Source: Pseudovibrio sp. Tun.PSC04-5.I4 (GTDB taxonomy: Bacteria; Pseudomonadota; Alphaproteobacteria; Rhizobiales; Stappiaceae). Taken from it: a stretch of 64,000 nt of DNA. The notes under the pieces were generated by a model. That model was not told the DNA's origin, did not search any database, and worked only from the letters and a program-made list of their open reading frames with translations. The position numbers and the translations under genes were made by a program. The DNA lies in NCBI RefSeq assembly GCF_900104145.1, contig NZ_FNLB01000006.1:1323001-1387000 (forward strand), written 5' to 3'. This document shows, one piece after another, positions 46,810 to 55,628 of this stretch (its first letter is position 1; every line of letters starts with the position of its first letter).

Positions 46810-48024
46810 GTGGGCTTTATCGGAAGTGGCTTTATTGCCGAGTTCCATCTGAAATCTATGATCAACGTTCGCAATGTAGATGTGACCGCCGTCTTTGGTC
46901 TTGACCCGGAAAGATGTCGTCGCTTTTCCAGTCTGGTTACGGAACTTGGCCTTGGTGATTGTACAGCCTATTCAACGCTTGAGGATCTGTTGGGGGCAGA
47001 TGATGTGGATGCCGTCTGGCTTTTGACGCCGAACCATACCCGCCTTGAGGTGATGAAAGTCATTCATAAAGAGATCCTGGAGGGGCGCTCCAAGGTCTTT
47101 TCCATCGCCTGCGAAAAACCGCTTGCTCGCACTATTGGCGAAGCGCGCGAGATGGTTCGCTTGGCAGAAGAGGCCAGCCTCAACCACGGCTATCTTGAAA
47201 ATCAGGTTTTTTGTACGCCCGTCCTACGCGGCAAGGAAATTATCTGGCGCCGTGCCGCATCCACCACAGGTCGCCCCTACCTCGCCCGTGCAGCGGAAGA
47301 GCATTCCGGGCCGCACAGCCCCTGGTTCTGGCAGGGAGATAAGCAGGGCGGCGGTGTGCTCTCCGATATGATGTGCCATTCGGTGGAAGTTGCCCGCCAC
47401 CTGCTGACTGAGCCGGGCGCTGACCGTAAATCCCTCCGCGTAAAAGAAGTCAACGGCAGCACGGCAAACCTGAAGTGGGTTCGTAAGCACTATGCAGATA
47501 AGCTGATTGAGCAATATGGACCGAGTGCAAATTACCACGAGCGCCCATCTGAAGATTTTGCCCGTGGGACGGTTCTTCTGGAAGATCAGGACGGCAACGA
47601 GGTTGTAATTGAAGCAACCACCTCATGGGCCTATGTGGGTGCAGGCCTGCGTATTCAACTTGAGCTCCTTGGTCCTGAATATTCCATGGAATTTAATTCC
47701 CTTAATACTGGTTTGAAAATCTTCATGTCCCGCGAGGTTAGTGGATCGGAGGGCCACGATCTGGTTGAAAAACAAAACGCGGAACAAGGCTTGATGCCGG
47801 TATTGGAAGATGAGCCGGGCGTTTACGGCTATACGGACGAAAACCGCCACATGGTTGAATGCTTCCGCAAAGGAGAAACACCCCTTGAGACATTTGAGGA
47901 TGGGTTGGCTGTTGTCGAAATCCTCATGGGCCTTTACCGCTCTGCCGAGATTGGCGCGACCGTCAAGTTCCCTATCGAGGACCTGACGAACTATGTACCA
48001 CCGGTTGCCCGTGTGAACGCATAA
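46810..48024 (+). CDS. Gfo/Idh/MocA-family oxidoreductase, start disturbed by an A9 tract
   Basis: NAD(P)-dependent sugar or polyol dehydrogenase-like protein, 404 aa from the GTG at 46810 (GFIGSGFIAEFHLKSM is the Rossmann motif; CEKPLART is the family Lys motif). This GTG has no ribosome-binding site. A good start, ATG at 46778 directly after the LacI stop with GGGAGAG upstream, is out of frame by one base. The frames meet at an A9 run (46791-46799); ten A's would give MTSLQKKKRLRVGFIGSG. Either transcriptional slippage or a sequence error is likely. Last gene of the sugar operon; its substrate is probably the imported compound or a derivative. Confidence 0.85.
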   Translation: MGFIGSGFIAEFHLKSMINVRNVDVTAVFGLDPERCRRFSSLVTELGLGDCTAYSTLEDLLGADDVDAVWLLTPNHTRLEVMKVIHKEILEGRSKVFSIACEKPLARTIGEAREMVRLAEEASLNHGYLENQVFCTPVLRGKEIIWRRAASTTGRPYLARAAEEHSGPHSPWFWQGDKQGGGVLSDMMCHSVEVARHLLTEPGADRKSLRVKEVNGSTANLKWVRKHYADKLIEQYGPSANYHERPSEDFARGTVLLEDQDGNEVVIEATTSWAYVGAGLRIQLELLGPEYSMEFNSLNTGLKIFMSREVSGSEGHDLVEKQNAEQGLMPVLEDEPGVYGYTDENRHMVECFRKGETPLETFEDGLAVVEILMGLYRSAEIGATVKFPIEDLTNYVPPVARVNA

Positions 48025-48251
48025 TCCGCCTGAGCGAAGGGAGTAGGAGGTATCCAGCTTCCTTTGCTTGGATTAAACTTATGTAAAAGTAAAGGGCCAG
48101 TGGTATATCTATAGCAGGCGGTAGACAAGTTTGCCGCAACCTTAAATTTCATGCTCTTTAACACAGCGTGATAGTAAATCGGGCCGACAATTCTTTAAGA
48201 AATCCATCGGAACAAACGGTACATCAGACAGGCATTGCCAAGTTGTTTGAG

Positions 48252-48416
48252 TGTGCGTCGGCAGAGTTTTTGGGTCCAGGAGCTGGAAAAACTAAGCGAG
48301 AGTTTTGCTCATCTGGTTGGTTTGATTATGCGACGTGTTGCCTGTGATGCAAGCGGCGCATTTCGAGTGTCTTTCGTTTGATCCCTTCCTTTTGTTTTAG
48401 AATAGCTTTGTCGCGC
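48252..48416 (-). repeat. Inverted right-end fragment of the IS abutting copy B
   Basis: 165 bases starting TGTGCGTCGGCAGAG and ending inside the orfB 3' coding region (...AGCTTTGTCGCGC) are an inverted copy of the IS right end. They join directly to the left end of copy B at 48417. In detail (GAGTGTCTTTCG) they match copies A and C better than B. The result is a 1.68-kb unit with long inverted ends. Confidence 0.85.
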
Positions 48417-48502
48417 TGTCTGACATCAGCACCTATGGGTCCAAATAGCCGTATTTGATAAGAGAGTGTTTTTGGCTCATTGTAACCACTGAGGAGTGGG
48501 AC

Positions 48503-48877
48503 ATGAGACAGACAACAGGAACACGCAATAATCCTGGTGAGAAGATCATCAAGGATATTAAACGCGCCACCCGCAAACACTATTCATCCGAAGAGAAGAT
48601 CAGGATCGTGCTGGATGGGCTGCGCGGTGAAGACAGCATTGCTGAGCTGTGCCGTCGTGAGGGTCTCTCCCAAGGTATCTATTACAAATGGTCGAAGGAC
48701 TTCATGGAAGCAGGTAAACGCCGGTTGTCCGGGGACACAGCGCGTGCTGCCAGACCCAATGAGGTCAAGGATCTGCGCCGCCAAACCCGTGATCTGAAGG
48801 AGGTCGTTGCTGAGCAAACGCTTGAACTCCGGTTGCTCAAAAAAAGCATGATCGGGGATGGGGACGACCCAGAATGA
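48503..48877 (+). CDS. IS copy B orfA, intact
   Basis: 124-aa HTH protein: RQTTGTRNNPGEKIIKDIKR, SSEEKIRIVLDGLRGEDSIA, GLSQGIYYKWSKDFMEAGKR and a leucine-rich C-terminus. This is the only copy of the three without a nonsense codon in orfA. Overlaps orfB by 4 bases. Confidence 0.85.
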   Translation: MRQTTGTRNNPGEKIIKDIKRATRKHYSSEEKIRIVLDGLRGEDSIAELCRREGLSQGIYYKWSKDFMEAGKRRLSGDTARAARPNEVKDLRRQTRDLKEVVAEQTLELRLLKKSMIGDGDDPE

Positions 48878-49855
48878 GGTATGCCGCATCAGAAAAGCTT
48901 GAAATTATCCAGCTAGTTGAGAGTTCCCATTTGTCAGCGCGGCAAACACTGGCCAAGCTGGGCATTCCCCGAACCACATTTTACCGCTGGTATGACCGGT
49001 ATCTGCAGCGTGGTGAAGCTGGGCTGGAGGATCGATCCCCCCAAGCCAAAACACGTCTGGAACCGCATCCCTGACGAGGTAAGGCGCAAGATCGTCAAGC
49101 TGGCTTTGAAAGAGACGGAGCTATCGCCTCGGGAATTGGCGGTTACGTTCACTGATCGGGAAAAGTATTTTGTATCAGAGGCTTCTGTCTACCGCGTATT
49201 GAAGGCACACGACCTGATCACCAGCCCCGCCTTCATCGTCATCAAGGCAGCGAGTGAGTTCAAAGACAAAACGACAGCCATCAATCAGCTCTGGCAAACG
49301 GACTTCACCTATCTCAAGGTTCTCAGTTGGGGGTGGTATTATCTCAGCACGATCCTGGACGACTACAGCCGCTATATCATTGCGTGGAAGCTCTGCACCA
49401 ACATGAGGGCTGAAGATGTGACCGACACATTGGATCTGGCGTTGCAGGCATCAGGTTGCGACTAGGTTCACGTTGCCCACAAACCCCGGTTACTAAGCGA
49501 TAATGGCTCCAGCTACGTCTCTGGTGATCTGGCAGAATGGTTACAGGGTAAAGGTATGAAGCACACGCGCGGCGCACCCTATCACCCCCAAACCCAAGGA
49601 AAGATCGAAAGGTGGCATCAAACTCTGAAGAACCGGATTCTGTTGGAAAACTATTTCCTACCCGGTGATCTTGAAGCGCAAATTGAAGCCTTCGTCGATC
49701 ATTACAACCATCAGCGATACCACGAGAGCATCAACAATGTTACACCCGCCGACGTCTACTTCGGGCGCGACAAAGCTATTCTAAAACAAAGGGAAGGGAT
49801 CAAACGAAAAACGCTCGAAATGCGCCGCTTGCATCACAGGCAACACGTCGCATAA
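48874..49855 (+). pseudogene. IS copy B orfB, frameshift and amber codon
   Basis: N-terminal HTH RYAASEKLEIIQLVESSHLS to GLEDRSP. One extra C in a run of six shifts the frame; the next frame continues PKHVWNRIPDEVRRKIVKLA. A TAG at 49463-49465 replaces CAG (Gln) found in copy A. The remaining part holds LLSDNGSSY and GKIERWHQT. Confidence 0.85.
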
Positions 49856-49929
49856 TCAAACCAACCAGATGAGCAAAACTCTCGCTTAGTTTTTCCAGCT
49901 CCTGGACCCAAAAACTCTGCCGACGCACA

Positions 49930-50075
49930 GTGCAACAGTCCAAAGTGGGCAAACCTTTTCAAGGGTCGGGAATAAAACTGAACAAGGCTTTAGGGTCGAG
50001 ACCTATAAGTTCACCGGCAATAACCCTGTTCAAACCGCTAACATTTCTCATGATGTTATTGTGGTCGAAGAGTAA
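49930..50075 (+). pseudogene. C-terminal fragment of a phage tail protein
   Basis: An open frame reads in from the IS right end (VQSGQTFSRVGNKTEQGFRV, ETYKFTGNNPVQTANISHDV) and ends with VVEE and TAA at 50073. Followed by a terminator and a lysin gene, it fits the last protein of a phage tail module, cut off by IS copy B. The family is not certain. Confidence 0.5.
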
Positions 50076-50141
50076 TATCCCGCACTTTTTCTAAGTGTAA
50101 TTGACGCTTGTAAATTCAACTTCTGATCTGTGATGAAACTT

Positions 50142-50166
50142 GGCTCCCTGCGTGGAGCCTTTTTTG
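50142..50166 (+). terminator. Terminator between phage tail fragment and lysin
   Basis: GGCTCC-CTGCGT-GGAGCC stem followed by TTTTTT, just upstream of the lysin start. Confidence 0.85.
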
Positions 50167-50176
50167 TGAGGTGATT

Positions 50177-50707
50177 ATGGGATGGGTACCAGACTTAGAA
50201 TCTCAAGAAATGTTGCAGGAGTCGGGCTTTGATCCGGAGGGGCTTGATGGTGATTGGGGCAAGCTTCCTGAGGGGGCATTTCACAATCCAAGCATCATTG
50301 ACTGGGCAAAGAAACTGGGCATTGGGTATGGGGCGGATGAGACACCATAGTGTGGCTTGTTCGTTGCTCACTGTATGAGCCATGCGAGTGATAAGCAGCC
50401 TTCCAATCCATTGGTGGGGGCAAGGCAATGGGCGAGCTATGGCGTTCGCTTAGATAAGCCGGCTCCCGGTTCCATCCTTGTTTTCTGGCGTGGCAGTCGG
50501 CGTGGTTAGAAAGGGCATGTTGGTTTCTATGTAGGTGAAGATGCGACCAACTATCACGTGCCTGGTGGAAACCAGTCTAACGCGGTCACAATCACGAAGC
50601 TTTCTAAATCACGACTCTTAGATATCCGGTGGCCTGTAAGTTATCCGGTGTCTGGGCAGCAGGAATTTTCTAAGCGCGAAGGCGCTGTCTCGATCAATGA
50701 AGCATGA
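50177..50707 (+). pseudogene. Phage lysin (TIGR02594/CHAP-like) with two amber codons
   Basis: 176-codon frame with GTGAGGTGATT before the ATG. It reads GWVPDLESQEMLQESGFDPE, then IDWAKKLGIGYGADETP-stop-CGLFVAHCMSHA, RQWASYGVRLDKPAPGSILV, FWRGSRRG-stop-KGHVGFYVGED and YHVPGGNQSNAVTITKLSKS. The family has Trp at both stops (ETPWC, the catalytic-cysteine motif, and the W before KGHVG), so both are TGG to TAG changes, at 50348 and 50507. The cysteine and the histidine of GHVGF remain. Otherwise the frame is undamaged. Confidence 0.8.
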
Positions 50708-50717
50708 GGTGGTTTTT

Positions 50718-50926
50718 ATGGATACTACACATGTAGACTTTTCAACGCTTGTCAGCATGTTGTTGAATGGTGTGTTCGCTGCTCTGGCTGGTGGTGGGGG
50801 TATTCTTGGCTCGTCGGCGGTTGCGCGAGCACGCTCGGGCTTGATCCGTGTACGCTTCCGCCAGAAGATGTTGATGTGATTTCAGAGCGGCTGGCACGCT
50901 CGCTTGATTGGGTGTTGGAAGTTTGA
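50718..50926 (+). pseudogene. Small phage membrane protein (holin-like), frameshifted
   Basis: Starts DTTHVDFSTLVSMLLNGVFA ALAGGGGILG with one possible membrane span. It then either ends at 50879 or, with a one-base shift near 50830, continues LGLDPCTLPPEDVDVISERL ARSLDWVLEV to 50926. The second reading looks more protein-like. Position after a lysin gene suggests a lysis role. Confidence 0.45.
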
Positions 50927-50982
50927 GATCTGGCAAAGTGCCCAAGTCCACCAGAAGATATTCATTCTTAAGCGGGGCTAAG

Positions 50983-51195
50983 ATGCAAAAATCTGAAGCG
51001 GGTACCACAGTGACGTTTGTTCTTGCATGGACTGCACAGAATTGGACTGACTATCTGGAGCCCATGTTCCAGGCGCTTCTCATTATTCTGACAGTGGTTG
51101 CCGCATTTTATATGGCTTGGAATAGGGTGCTGGACAATTGCATGAAACGAAAGCAGTTGCGTGATTATGAGTGGGGGAAAGCTGGTGGAGATTAA
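50983..51195 (+). CDS. Small membrane protein of phage lysis region (holin-like)
   Basis: 70-aa protein with one strong membrane span (YLEPMFQALLIILTVVAAFY) and a charged C-terminus (MKRKQLRDYEWGKAGGD). It begins 57 bases after the preceding small gene. A similar small membrane protein (FALLLVILVGAILLAYGRWL) lies at the right end of the window after Rz1, so both lysis regions carry this kind of gene. Confidence 0.55.
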   Translation: MQKSEAGTTVTFVLAWTAQNWTDYLEPMFQALLIILTVVAAFYMAWNRVLDNCMKRKQLRDYEWGKAGGD

Positions 51196-51341
51196 CCGGC
51201 TCCGGTGAACTTGTCATTGCACGGGCCAACAGCAGTCAATCAATTCCGTACCTTGAGGTTGACTACGATAGCATTTGACTACCTCAAAAGCGAAATCCAA
51301 TTTTCTCTCACGGTGAATACCAAAACTGACCGGCACGTCGT

Positions 51342-51896
51342 TTATTCGACTTTGGCTGCACGAGATTTTTGTTTCTCCTCGTATTTCTCCCAAACATGCA
51401 TATGGCCTTTCTGACGGGCGTTAGCGAGCCACAGCTTCTTTCGGACCCCGGGAAGCTCAAATGAGCTATATTCTCCACCTGAGAACTTCGGCCAGTCGAT
51501 AGCCAGTCCAAGCTTGACCATTTCAGCAGAAAGGTCGCGCCCGTCTTCCAGAGTACACCTTGCCACCGTGCGACCATGGGCATCCTTTTCGAGAATTTCT
51601 GCTCGTATCTTCTGACCCTTGCACAAGGAAACCAACGCCCACTTAGCTTTCTTTCCGTATGGGTGGTTCATCTCGGGTGCATCTACACCAAACAAACGCA
51701 CTTGAGTTTTCTGGATAGTCAAACCGTCGCCATCGACCACGTAAGCAGAACCATGCAATACAGGTTTATCTGGGCGCTGTTCTGCGCTCTCGCAACGGTC
51801 TTTTTGACGGGTCTTGTTAGCTTGACCATATCCCTTTCGATAACGAAATAGCCATAAGGCACCAGCCAAAATGAGTATGAGTGTCAAGGTTCCCAA
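51342..51896 (-). CDS. Thermonuclease (SNase-like) family protein, membrane-anchored
   Basis: 184-aa staphylococcal-nuclease-fold protein. An N-terminal span (LTLILILAGALWLF) anchors or exports it. The active-site residues appear as VRLFGVDAPEMN (Arg and Asp region) and EKDAHGRTVARC (Glu and Arg region). It probably degrades nucleic acid at the cell surface or in the periplasm. It stands alone, convergent with the phage remnant; not obviously a phage gene. Confidence 0.85.
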   Translation of the reverse strand: MGTLTLILILAGALWLFRYRKGYGQANKTRQKDRCESAEQRPDKPVLHGSAYVVDGDGLTIQKTQVRLFGVDAPEMNHPYGKKAKWALVSLCKGQKIRAEILEKDAHGRTVARCTLEDGRDLSAEMVKLGLAIDWPKFSGGEYSSFELPGVRKKLWLANARQKGHMHVWEKYEEKQKSRAAKVE

Positions 51897-52729
51897 AAGG
51901 ATCTCCGTCGTTCTTTTCGCTATGCCGACTTATTCCAAGTCTGCCGAAAGAAACTCCTTTTTTCGCTAGTTGTCTAACCAGTGTTTTCAATGGATGGTGG
52001 TAAATTTTCATGTAGTTTCAATTGCTACAGAAAGGTTAGCTCTAAAGACAGCATTTCGCCTTTACCCGCAAAATAGCTTTTTTCCGGTGAATGTGAAGTA
52101 GGAGCTTCCCTCACATCTTCTCTGGAATTTGATCACAATCAGAAGTAGCTACGCCTTTAGGTTTGGATTGCTCAGAGCTATAGCGGGTGACCGGAATTGT
52201 TAGCCGGAAACGGCTGTGAAATCGGGCCAACAGCGGGCGCTGGAGAGGTTCTATCAAGGGTTGATGCGATCTGTATAGAGCTGAGCACTTAGTGGGCAAT
52301 CGGTCTATGCAATCACTTGAGCAGGATGCCTAGCAGGTTCGCAGAGCACTTTGCGGTCATTGGTCGTAACACAGGTCTTCATGGATGCAGCATAGTGCTG
52401 AGTAACCATACCTGCCATTCATCCTAACTTAGGGCAGCGCCAGCCAGAGCAAGGTTTCAACTTCAGATCGGCCTCATTCAACTTGCCACCATAGATGGAG
52501 AGCTGGCTTCGATTGCGCAACAATACGACACCTCTGCCCATTGCCGTTGTTAGTACGCAGTGCTGTGACTTGTGTGAGTGATTGCTCTGTAGGAGTGAAA
52601 CGCTGTCGAACTAATTCTTTCAGAACGATCTCTTCTAGTATTAAACCTAGCTTACATTCGAAGTATGTCATTTTCTCAGAAAACACTTCGAGCTAACAGA
52701 AGGCGTTTAGATAACGAATACGGCGTGAC
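51897..52729. other. Intergenic region, no convincing gene
   Basis: About 830 bases. Short frames at 52111-52299 and 52474-52686 (minus) lack ribosome-binding sites and family resemblance. I see no RNA gene or repeat here. Confidence 0.4.
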
Positions 52730-52912
52730 TTACTTCTTCAAAGGACTTTGTTCTTTGTCTAAAGTTTCTTTGGCAAGACGGATAGCTTTAAGTCGAGACG
52801 TTTTTTCGCTTACCTTCATTGCCTTTTCTTCACCTTCGTCGAGTGCTTTTTTTTGGGATTTTTCGATCGCAGCAAAACGATCTTTGGCGCGTGTTTTGGA
52901 AATGCTGAGCAT
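52730..52912 (-). CDS. Small lysine-rich helical protein, 60 aa
   Basis: Highly charged product (LSISKTRAKDRFAAIEKSQK, RLKAIRLAKETLDKEQSPLK) that should form a long helix. AGGAAGG precedes the ATG. It lies 57 bases downstream of the cold-shock gene on the same strand, so the two may be cotranscribed. Function unknown. Confidence 0.6.
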   Translation of the reverse strand: MLSISKTRAKDRFAAIEKSQKKALDEGEEKAMKVSEKTSRLKAIRLAKETLDKEQSPLKK

Positions 52913-52969
52913 AGTGCGTTCCTTCCTATTGAGATCAGGGCCTACAATAAGTGTGGCCTTAATCTGCTG

Positions 52970-53179
52970 TTAGTTGGCCAACTGAAGGCTTACTGCTGAA
53001 ATCTTGCCGTCACGGCCATTTTCCAGGTCGTAGGAGATTTTTTGACCTTCCTCCAGACCAGAAAACCCTGCTCTTTCGACAGCAGAAATATGGACAAATG
53101 CATCCTTTCCGCCGTCTTCAGGAGAAATAAAACCAAAGCCTTTTGTAGAATTAAAGAATTTTACGGTGCCGACTGTCAT
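52970..53179 (-). CDS. Cold-shock protein (CspA family)
   Basis: 69-aa single cold-shock domain, a nucleic-acid chaperone. TVGTVKFFNSTKGFGFISPE carries RNP1 (KGFGFI) and GGKDAFVHISAVERAG carries RNP2 (DAFVHI). Start at 53179 (MTVGTV) is the standard one; the frame is open 12 codons earlier. Confidence 0.95.
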   Translation of the reverse strand: MTVGTVKFFNSTKGFGFISPEDGGKDAFVHISAVERAGFSGLEEGQKISYDLENGRDGKISAVSLQLAN

Positions 53180-53953
53180 GGTTGATACCTTGTAAATACA
53201 CTCGGATCCGAGCAAGCGTGGCTCCCATGCGCGAAATGCACATGGTCTGTAACGTTCTCAAAATCAGGAGAAACCTAGCAAACCGGTAAACCGGAAGAAC
53301 AGATAGCCAATGATGGCTGCAAACGCACTTTGTATATATGGTTACTCGTAGTTCCATATTCAAGGCGCGCACAAATTATGCAAGCAATTCCTCGATTATG
53401 GGAAACACTGGACTCTCGCACAAGGAGGAAGTCCTATCGCCTTTGTTGTTGTAGGCCTGCGCTGCGACGTTGGTATTCTCAATGGTTCAGCTGTCTCGCG
53501 CCTGTTCTATTTTTCGATTGAAGAGCAGTTATGTGTTTGCAGCCACAATCTGCAAACGTGTAACGGCGCCCAAAACCGATCAACTGAGATATATGCCAAA
53601 TATCAGATTAAGAGAATATATGAACGCCTCTGCATAATCTAAAGATAATAGGCATCCGTATTTCTGTGAAACGCGAAAGTCAAAATCTATATTCAACCAT
53701 GTACCTGCAACGATGGACAAAATAATTATTCTTCAAATGTTAGCAAGCTCTATAATATTGATATATGATCCAGCTTCTGTTGAAGCTATTATTAGATCTC
53801 AGATAATAATACTGACTATACAAACATAAAGTCATCTCACAGAACAATATAATCCGTATTAATATTTAAATCTATTGAAAATCTACAATTTACATGATTA
53901 GATATACAGTATGCATATAATGCGTTATTATTTCTTGCATAGTAAAATACTCT
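53180..53953. other. Long 5' region of cspA and AT-rich intergenic stretch
   Basis: About 770 bases. The part next to 53180 may be the leader of the cold-shock gene. The part from 53560 is strongly AT-rich. A frame at 53330-53521 looks like chance. No gene supported. Confidence 0.4.
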
Positions 53954-53992
53954 AACCAAGCTCCTGCACATAAGTACAGGAGCGTTTTGGTT
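53954..53992 (+). promoter_or_regulatory. Hairpin in the leader of the cold-shock-like gene
   Basis: GCTCCTG...CAGGAGC with a 10-base loop, extended by AACCAA/TTGGTT, 22 bases before the ATG at 54015. It could be a terminator of an unseen small RNA or a leader structure masking translation at one temperature. Confidence 0.45.
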
Positions 53993-54014
53993 TATCACCG
54001 ATTGAAGCCCCAAA

Positions 54015-54224
54015 ATGATCAATGGTTCCGTGGAATTCTTCAATTCTGAACAAGGTTTTGGTTACATACAACAGGAAGGCAGCGCTTCACAGTTTCGCGT
54101 TCTCCGCGCATCCCTGATACGCGCTGGGATTAAGAAACTGACCGAACGCCAAAAGGTACGTTTCGACACGCACACAGATCCTGTAAGTGGCAAAATACAC
54201 GTCAACAATATCGAGATTGCCTAA
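54015..54224 (+). CDS. Divergent cold-shock-domain-like protein
   Basis: 69-aa protein with the length and fold pattern of CspA. GSVEFFNSEQGFGYIQQEGS keeps RNP1 (QGFGYI), but RNP2 is lost (SQFRVLRASLIRAGIKKL in place of the D-x-FVH-x-S motif). SGKIHVNNIEIA ends it like a Csp. The changed RNP2 predicts altered or no RNA binding. AT-rich surroundings suggest transfer. Confidence 0.7.
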   Translation: MINGSVEFFNSEQGFGYIQQEGSASQFRVLRASLIRAGIKKLTERQKVRFDTHTDPVSGKIHVNNIEIA

Positions 54225-54485
54225 CAACAGGCGCTTCACAAACACACCCCGGCTCAATCAATAACCCATGCAACAACTGCGTTGTAGCTCTTCCTATGAG
54301 TTATGGCAGCCACCACGTTCATCTATTTTGCAAAATTTCCAGAACAACAAACACAGGCTCAATAAAGACTGTGCGAACTACTTCCATTCATTTTCAGAAA
54401 TAACTTTTCATAACTTCCTGCGCTCTAAACGAAGCGCCACCAACTTGCTCGTCAACATATGACTGAGCTCTGAAAGAATGACCCG

Positions 54486-55628
54486 ATGACAAAGCAACCT
54501 AACTTCAAAGAAATAAGTTTATCTGCAGATATATCCAGCTCTACCCAACTCCAAGATACAATTGAAAATAATAATTCCAAAGAAATTTTTCAAATTCACC
54601 AACCAAAGCTACAGCATCACATTGCAGTCGTAGCTACCAATACACAACAGATGAAGGAAACTGGCTTCGGAACGATTGAAACTTGTAAGTTTTTCTACGA
54701 CATACTGAATAAAAAATATCAAAAAGTCACTTTTCACGATGTATCTTCAAAAACCGATTTATATGAAGTCGTGTTATCAAAACCAGACCTTGTTGTTCTC
54801 TGCAGTAAGTACCTCATGGATGTAGATAGTAATACTAGAACATGGTTTGTAGATTACTTTTCAGAACATGAGATTGCATTCACAGGATCCGATCGCCAAG
54901 GCCTCGAATTTGATTCTAACAAAAGTAAGGCAAAAACGACCGTACAAAACCACGGTATAGCAACTGCAAATTTTTTCTTGGCACAACCTGACCAGTTCCA
55001 ATCAGAAGATAAACTCCCACTCCCGCTTCCGCTATTCATCAAGCCAATGGATGCTGCCAACGGAAATGGGATTGATGAAAACTCGCTGGCCCGCGATTTT
55101 GAGAGTTATCAGAAGAAAGTTCAGGAGCTTTTCACAATCTACGGCGCAAATGTGCTCGTTGAAGAGGTTTTATCTGGTCGAGAATTTACTGTAGCTATCT
55201 TCGATGACCCACAAAACAATTATAGATCTATTATGCCGGTAGAAATTATCACTCCGATGAACACTAAGGGAGATCGAGTTTTAGGTAGTGCTTCAAAACA
55301 GAAAAATGATGAACTACTCAGAGCTGTCACCGAGCCCACCTTAAGCGCTGTCTCTGAGCTTGCCGGAAGCGTATTCTCTGCACTGGGGGCAATAAGCTTT
55401 GGCCGTATAGACATCAAACTTGATGCATTGGGGAAACCAAATTTCCTAGAAGCGAACTTAATGCCTGGCATGACGCCTGATTCAAGTTATTTCCCAAGAG
55501 CTTGCTCCTTACAATCAGTTGCTAACCCATCAGACACAAAGCCAGCAGGTATGTCACACTCTGAGGTTGCGTTGAAAATCGTTGAGCTTGGCCTCAACCG
55601 TGTCTTAACTTTGGAACAAGTGGCTTAA
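54486..55628 (+). CDS. ATP-grasp ligase, D-Ala-D-Ala ligase-like
   Basis: 380-aa ATP-grasp enzyme. The N-terminal 45 residues are unusual (Ser/Asn/Gln-rich). The core has NKSKAKTTVQNHGIATANFF, PLFIKPMDAANGNGIDENSL (ATP-binding lysine), ANVLVEEVLSGREFTVAIFD, and the metal-site region FGRIDIKLDALGKPNFLEAN followed by LMPGMTPDSSYFPRA, as in Ddl. The substrate is unknown; Ddl itself is usually in a cell-wall cluster, so a dipeptide or secondary metabolite role is possible. The gene is AT-richer than most of the window and is followed by a fragment cut by IS copy C. Confidence 0.75.
   Translation: MTKQPNFKEISLSADISSSTQLQDTIENNNSKEIFQIHQPKLQHHIAVVATNTQQMKETGFGTIETCKFFYDILNKKYQKVTFHDVSSKTDLYEVVLSKPDLVVLCSKYLMDVDSNTRTWFVDYFSEHEIAFTGSDRQGLEFDSNKSKAKTTVQNHGIATANFFLAQPDQFQSEDKLPLPLPLFIKPMDAANGNGIDENSLARDFESYQKKVQELFTIYGANVLVEEVLSGREFTVAIFDDPQNNYRSIMPVEIITPMNTKGDRVLGSASKQKNDELLRAVTEPTLSAVSELAGSVFSALGAISFGRIDIKLDALGKPNFLEANLMPGMTPDSSYFPRACSLQSVANPSDTKPAGMSHSEVALKIVELGLNRVLTLEQVA

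Larger units (their letters stand above)
48417..49929 (+). mobile_element. IS3-like insertion sequence, copy B (1513 bp)
   Basis: Same ends as copies A and C (left TGTCTGACATCAGCA, right end inverted TGTGCGTCGGCAGAG). orfA is intact; orfB has a frameshift in a C6 run (49039-49044) and a TAG at 49463. It truncates a phage tail gene on its right. No target duplication is apparent. Confidence 0.9.

Noticed and set aside
48252..49929. An insertion sequence with natural 165-bp terminal inverted repeats
   Set aside because: Copies A and C lack the left 165 bases and begin at the equivalent of 48417 with a proper left end. The long repeat is therefore a partial inverted fragment beside copy B.
52474..52686. 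70-codon minus-strand gene next to the cold-shock locus
   Set aside because: No start signal and unremarkable composition. The neighbouring 60-codon frame at 52730 has a ribosome-binding site and a better protein-like pattern.
54268..54462. Precursor peptide for the ATP-grasp ligase
   Set aside because: The 64-codon frame has no ribosome-binding site, no repeated core motif and no leader-like pattern. Position alone is not enough.
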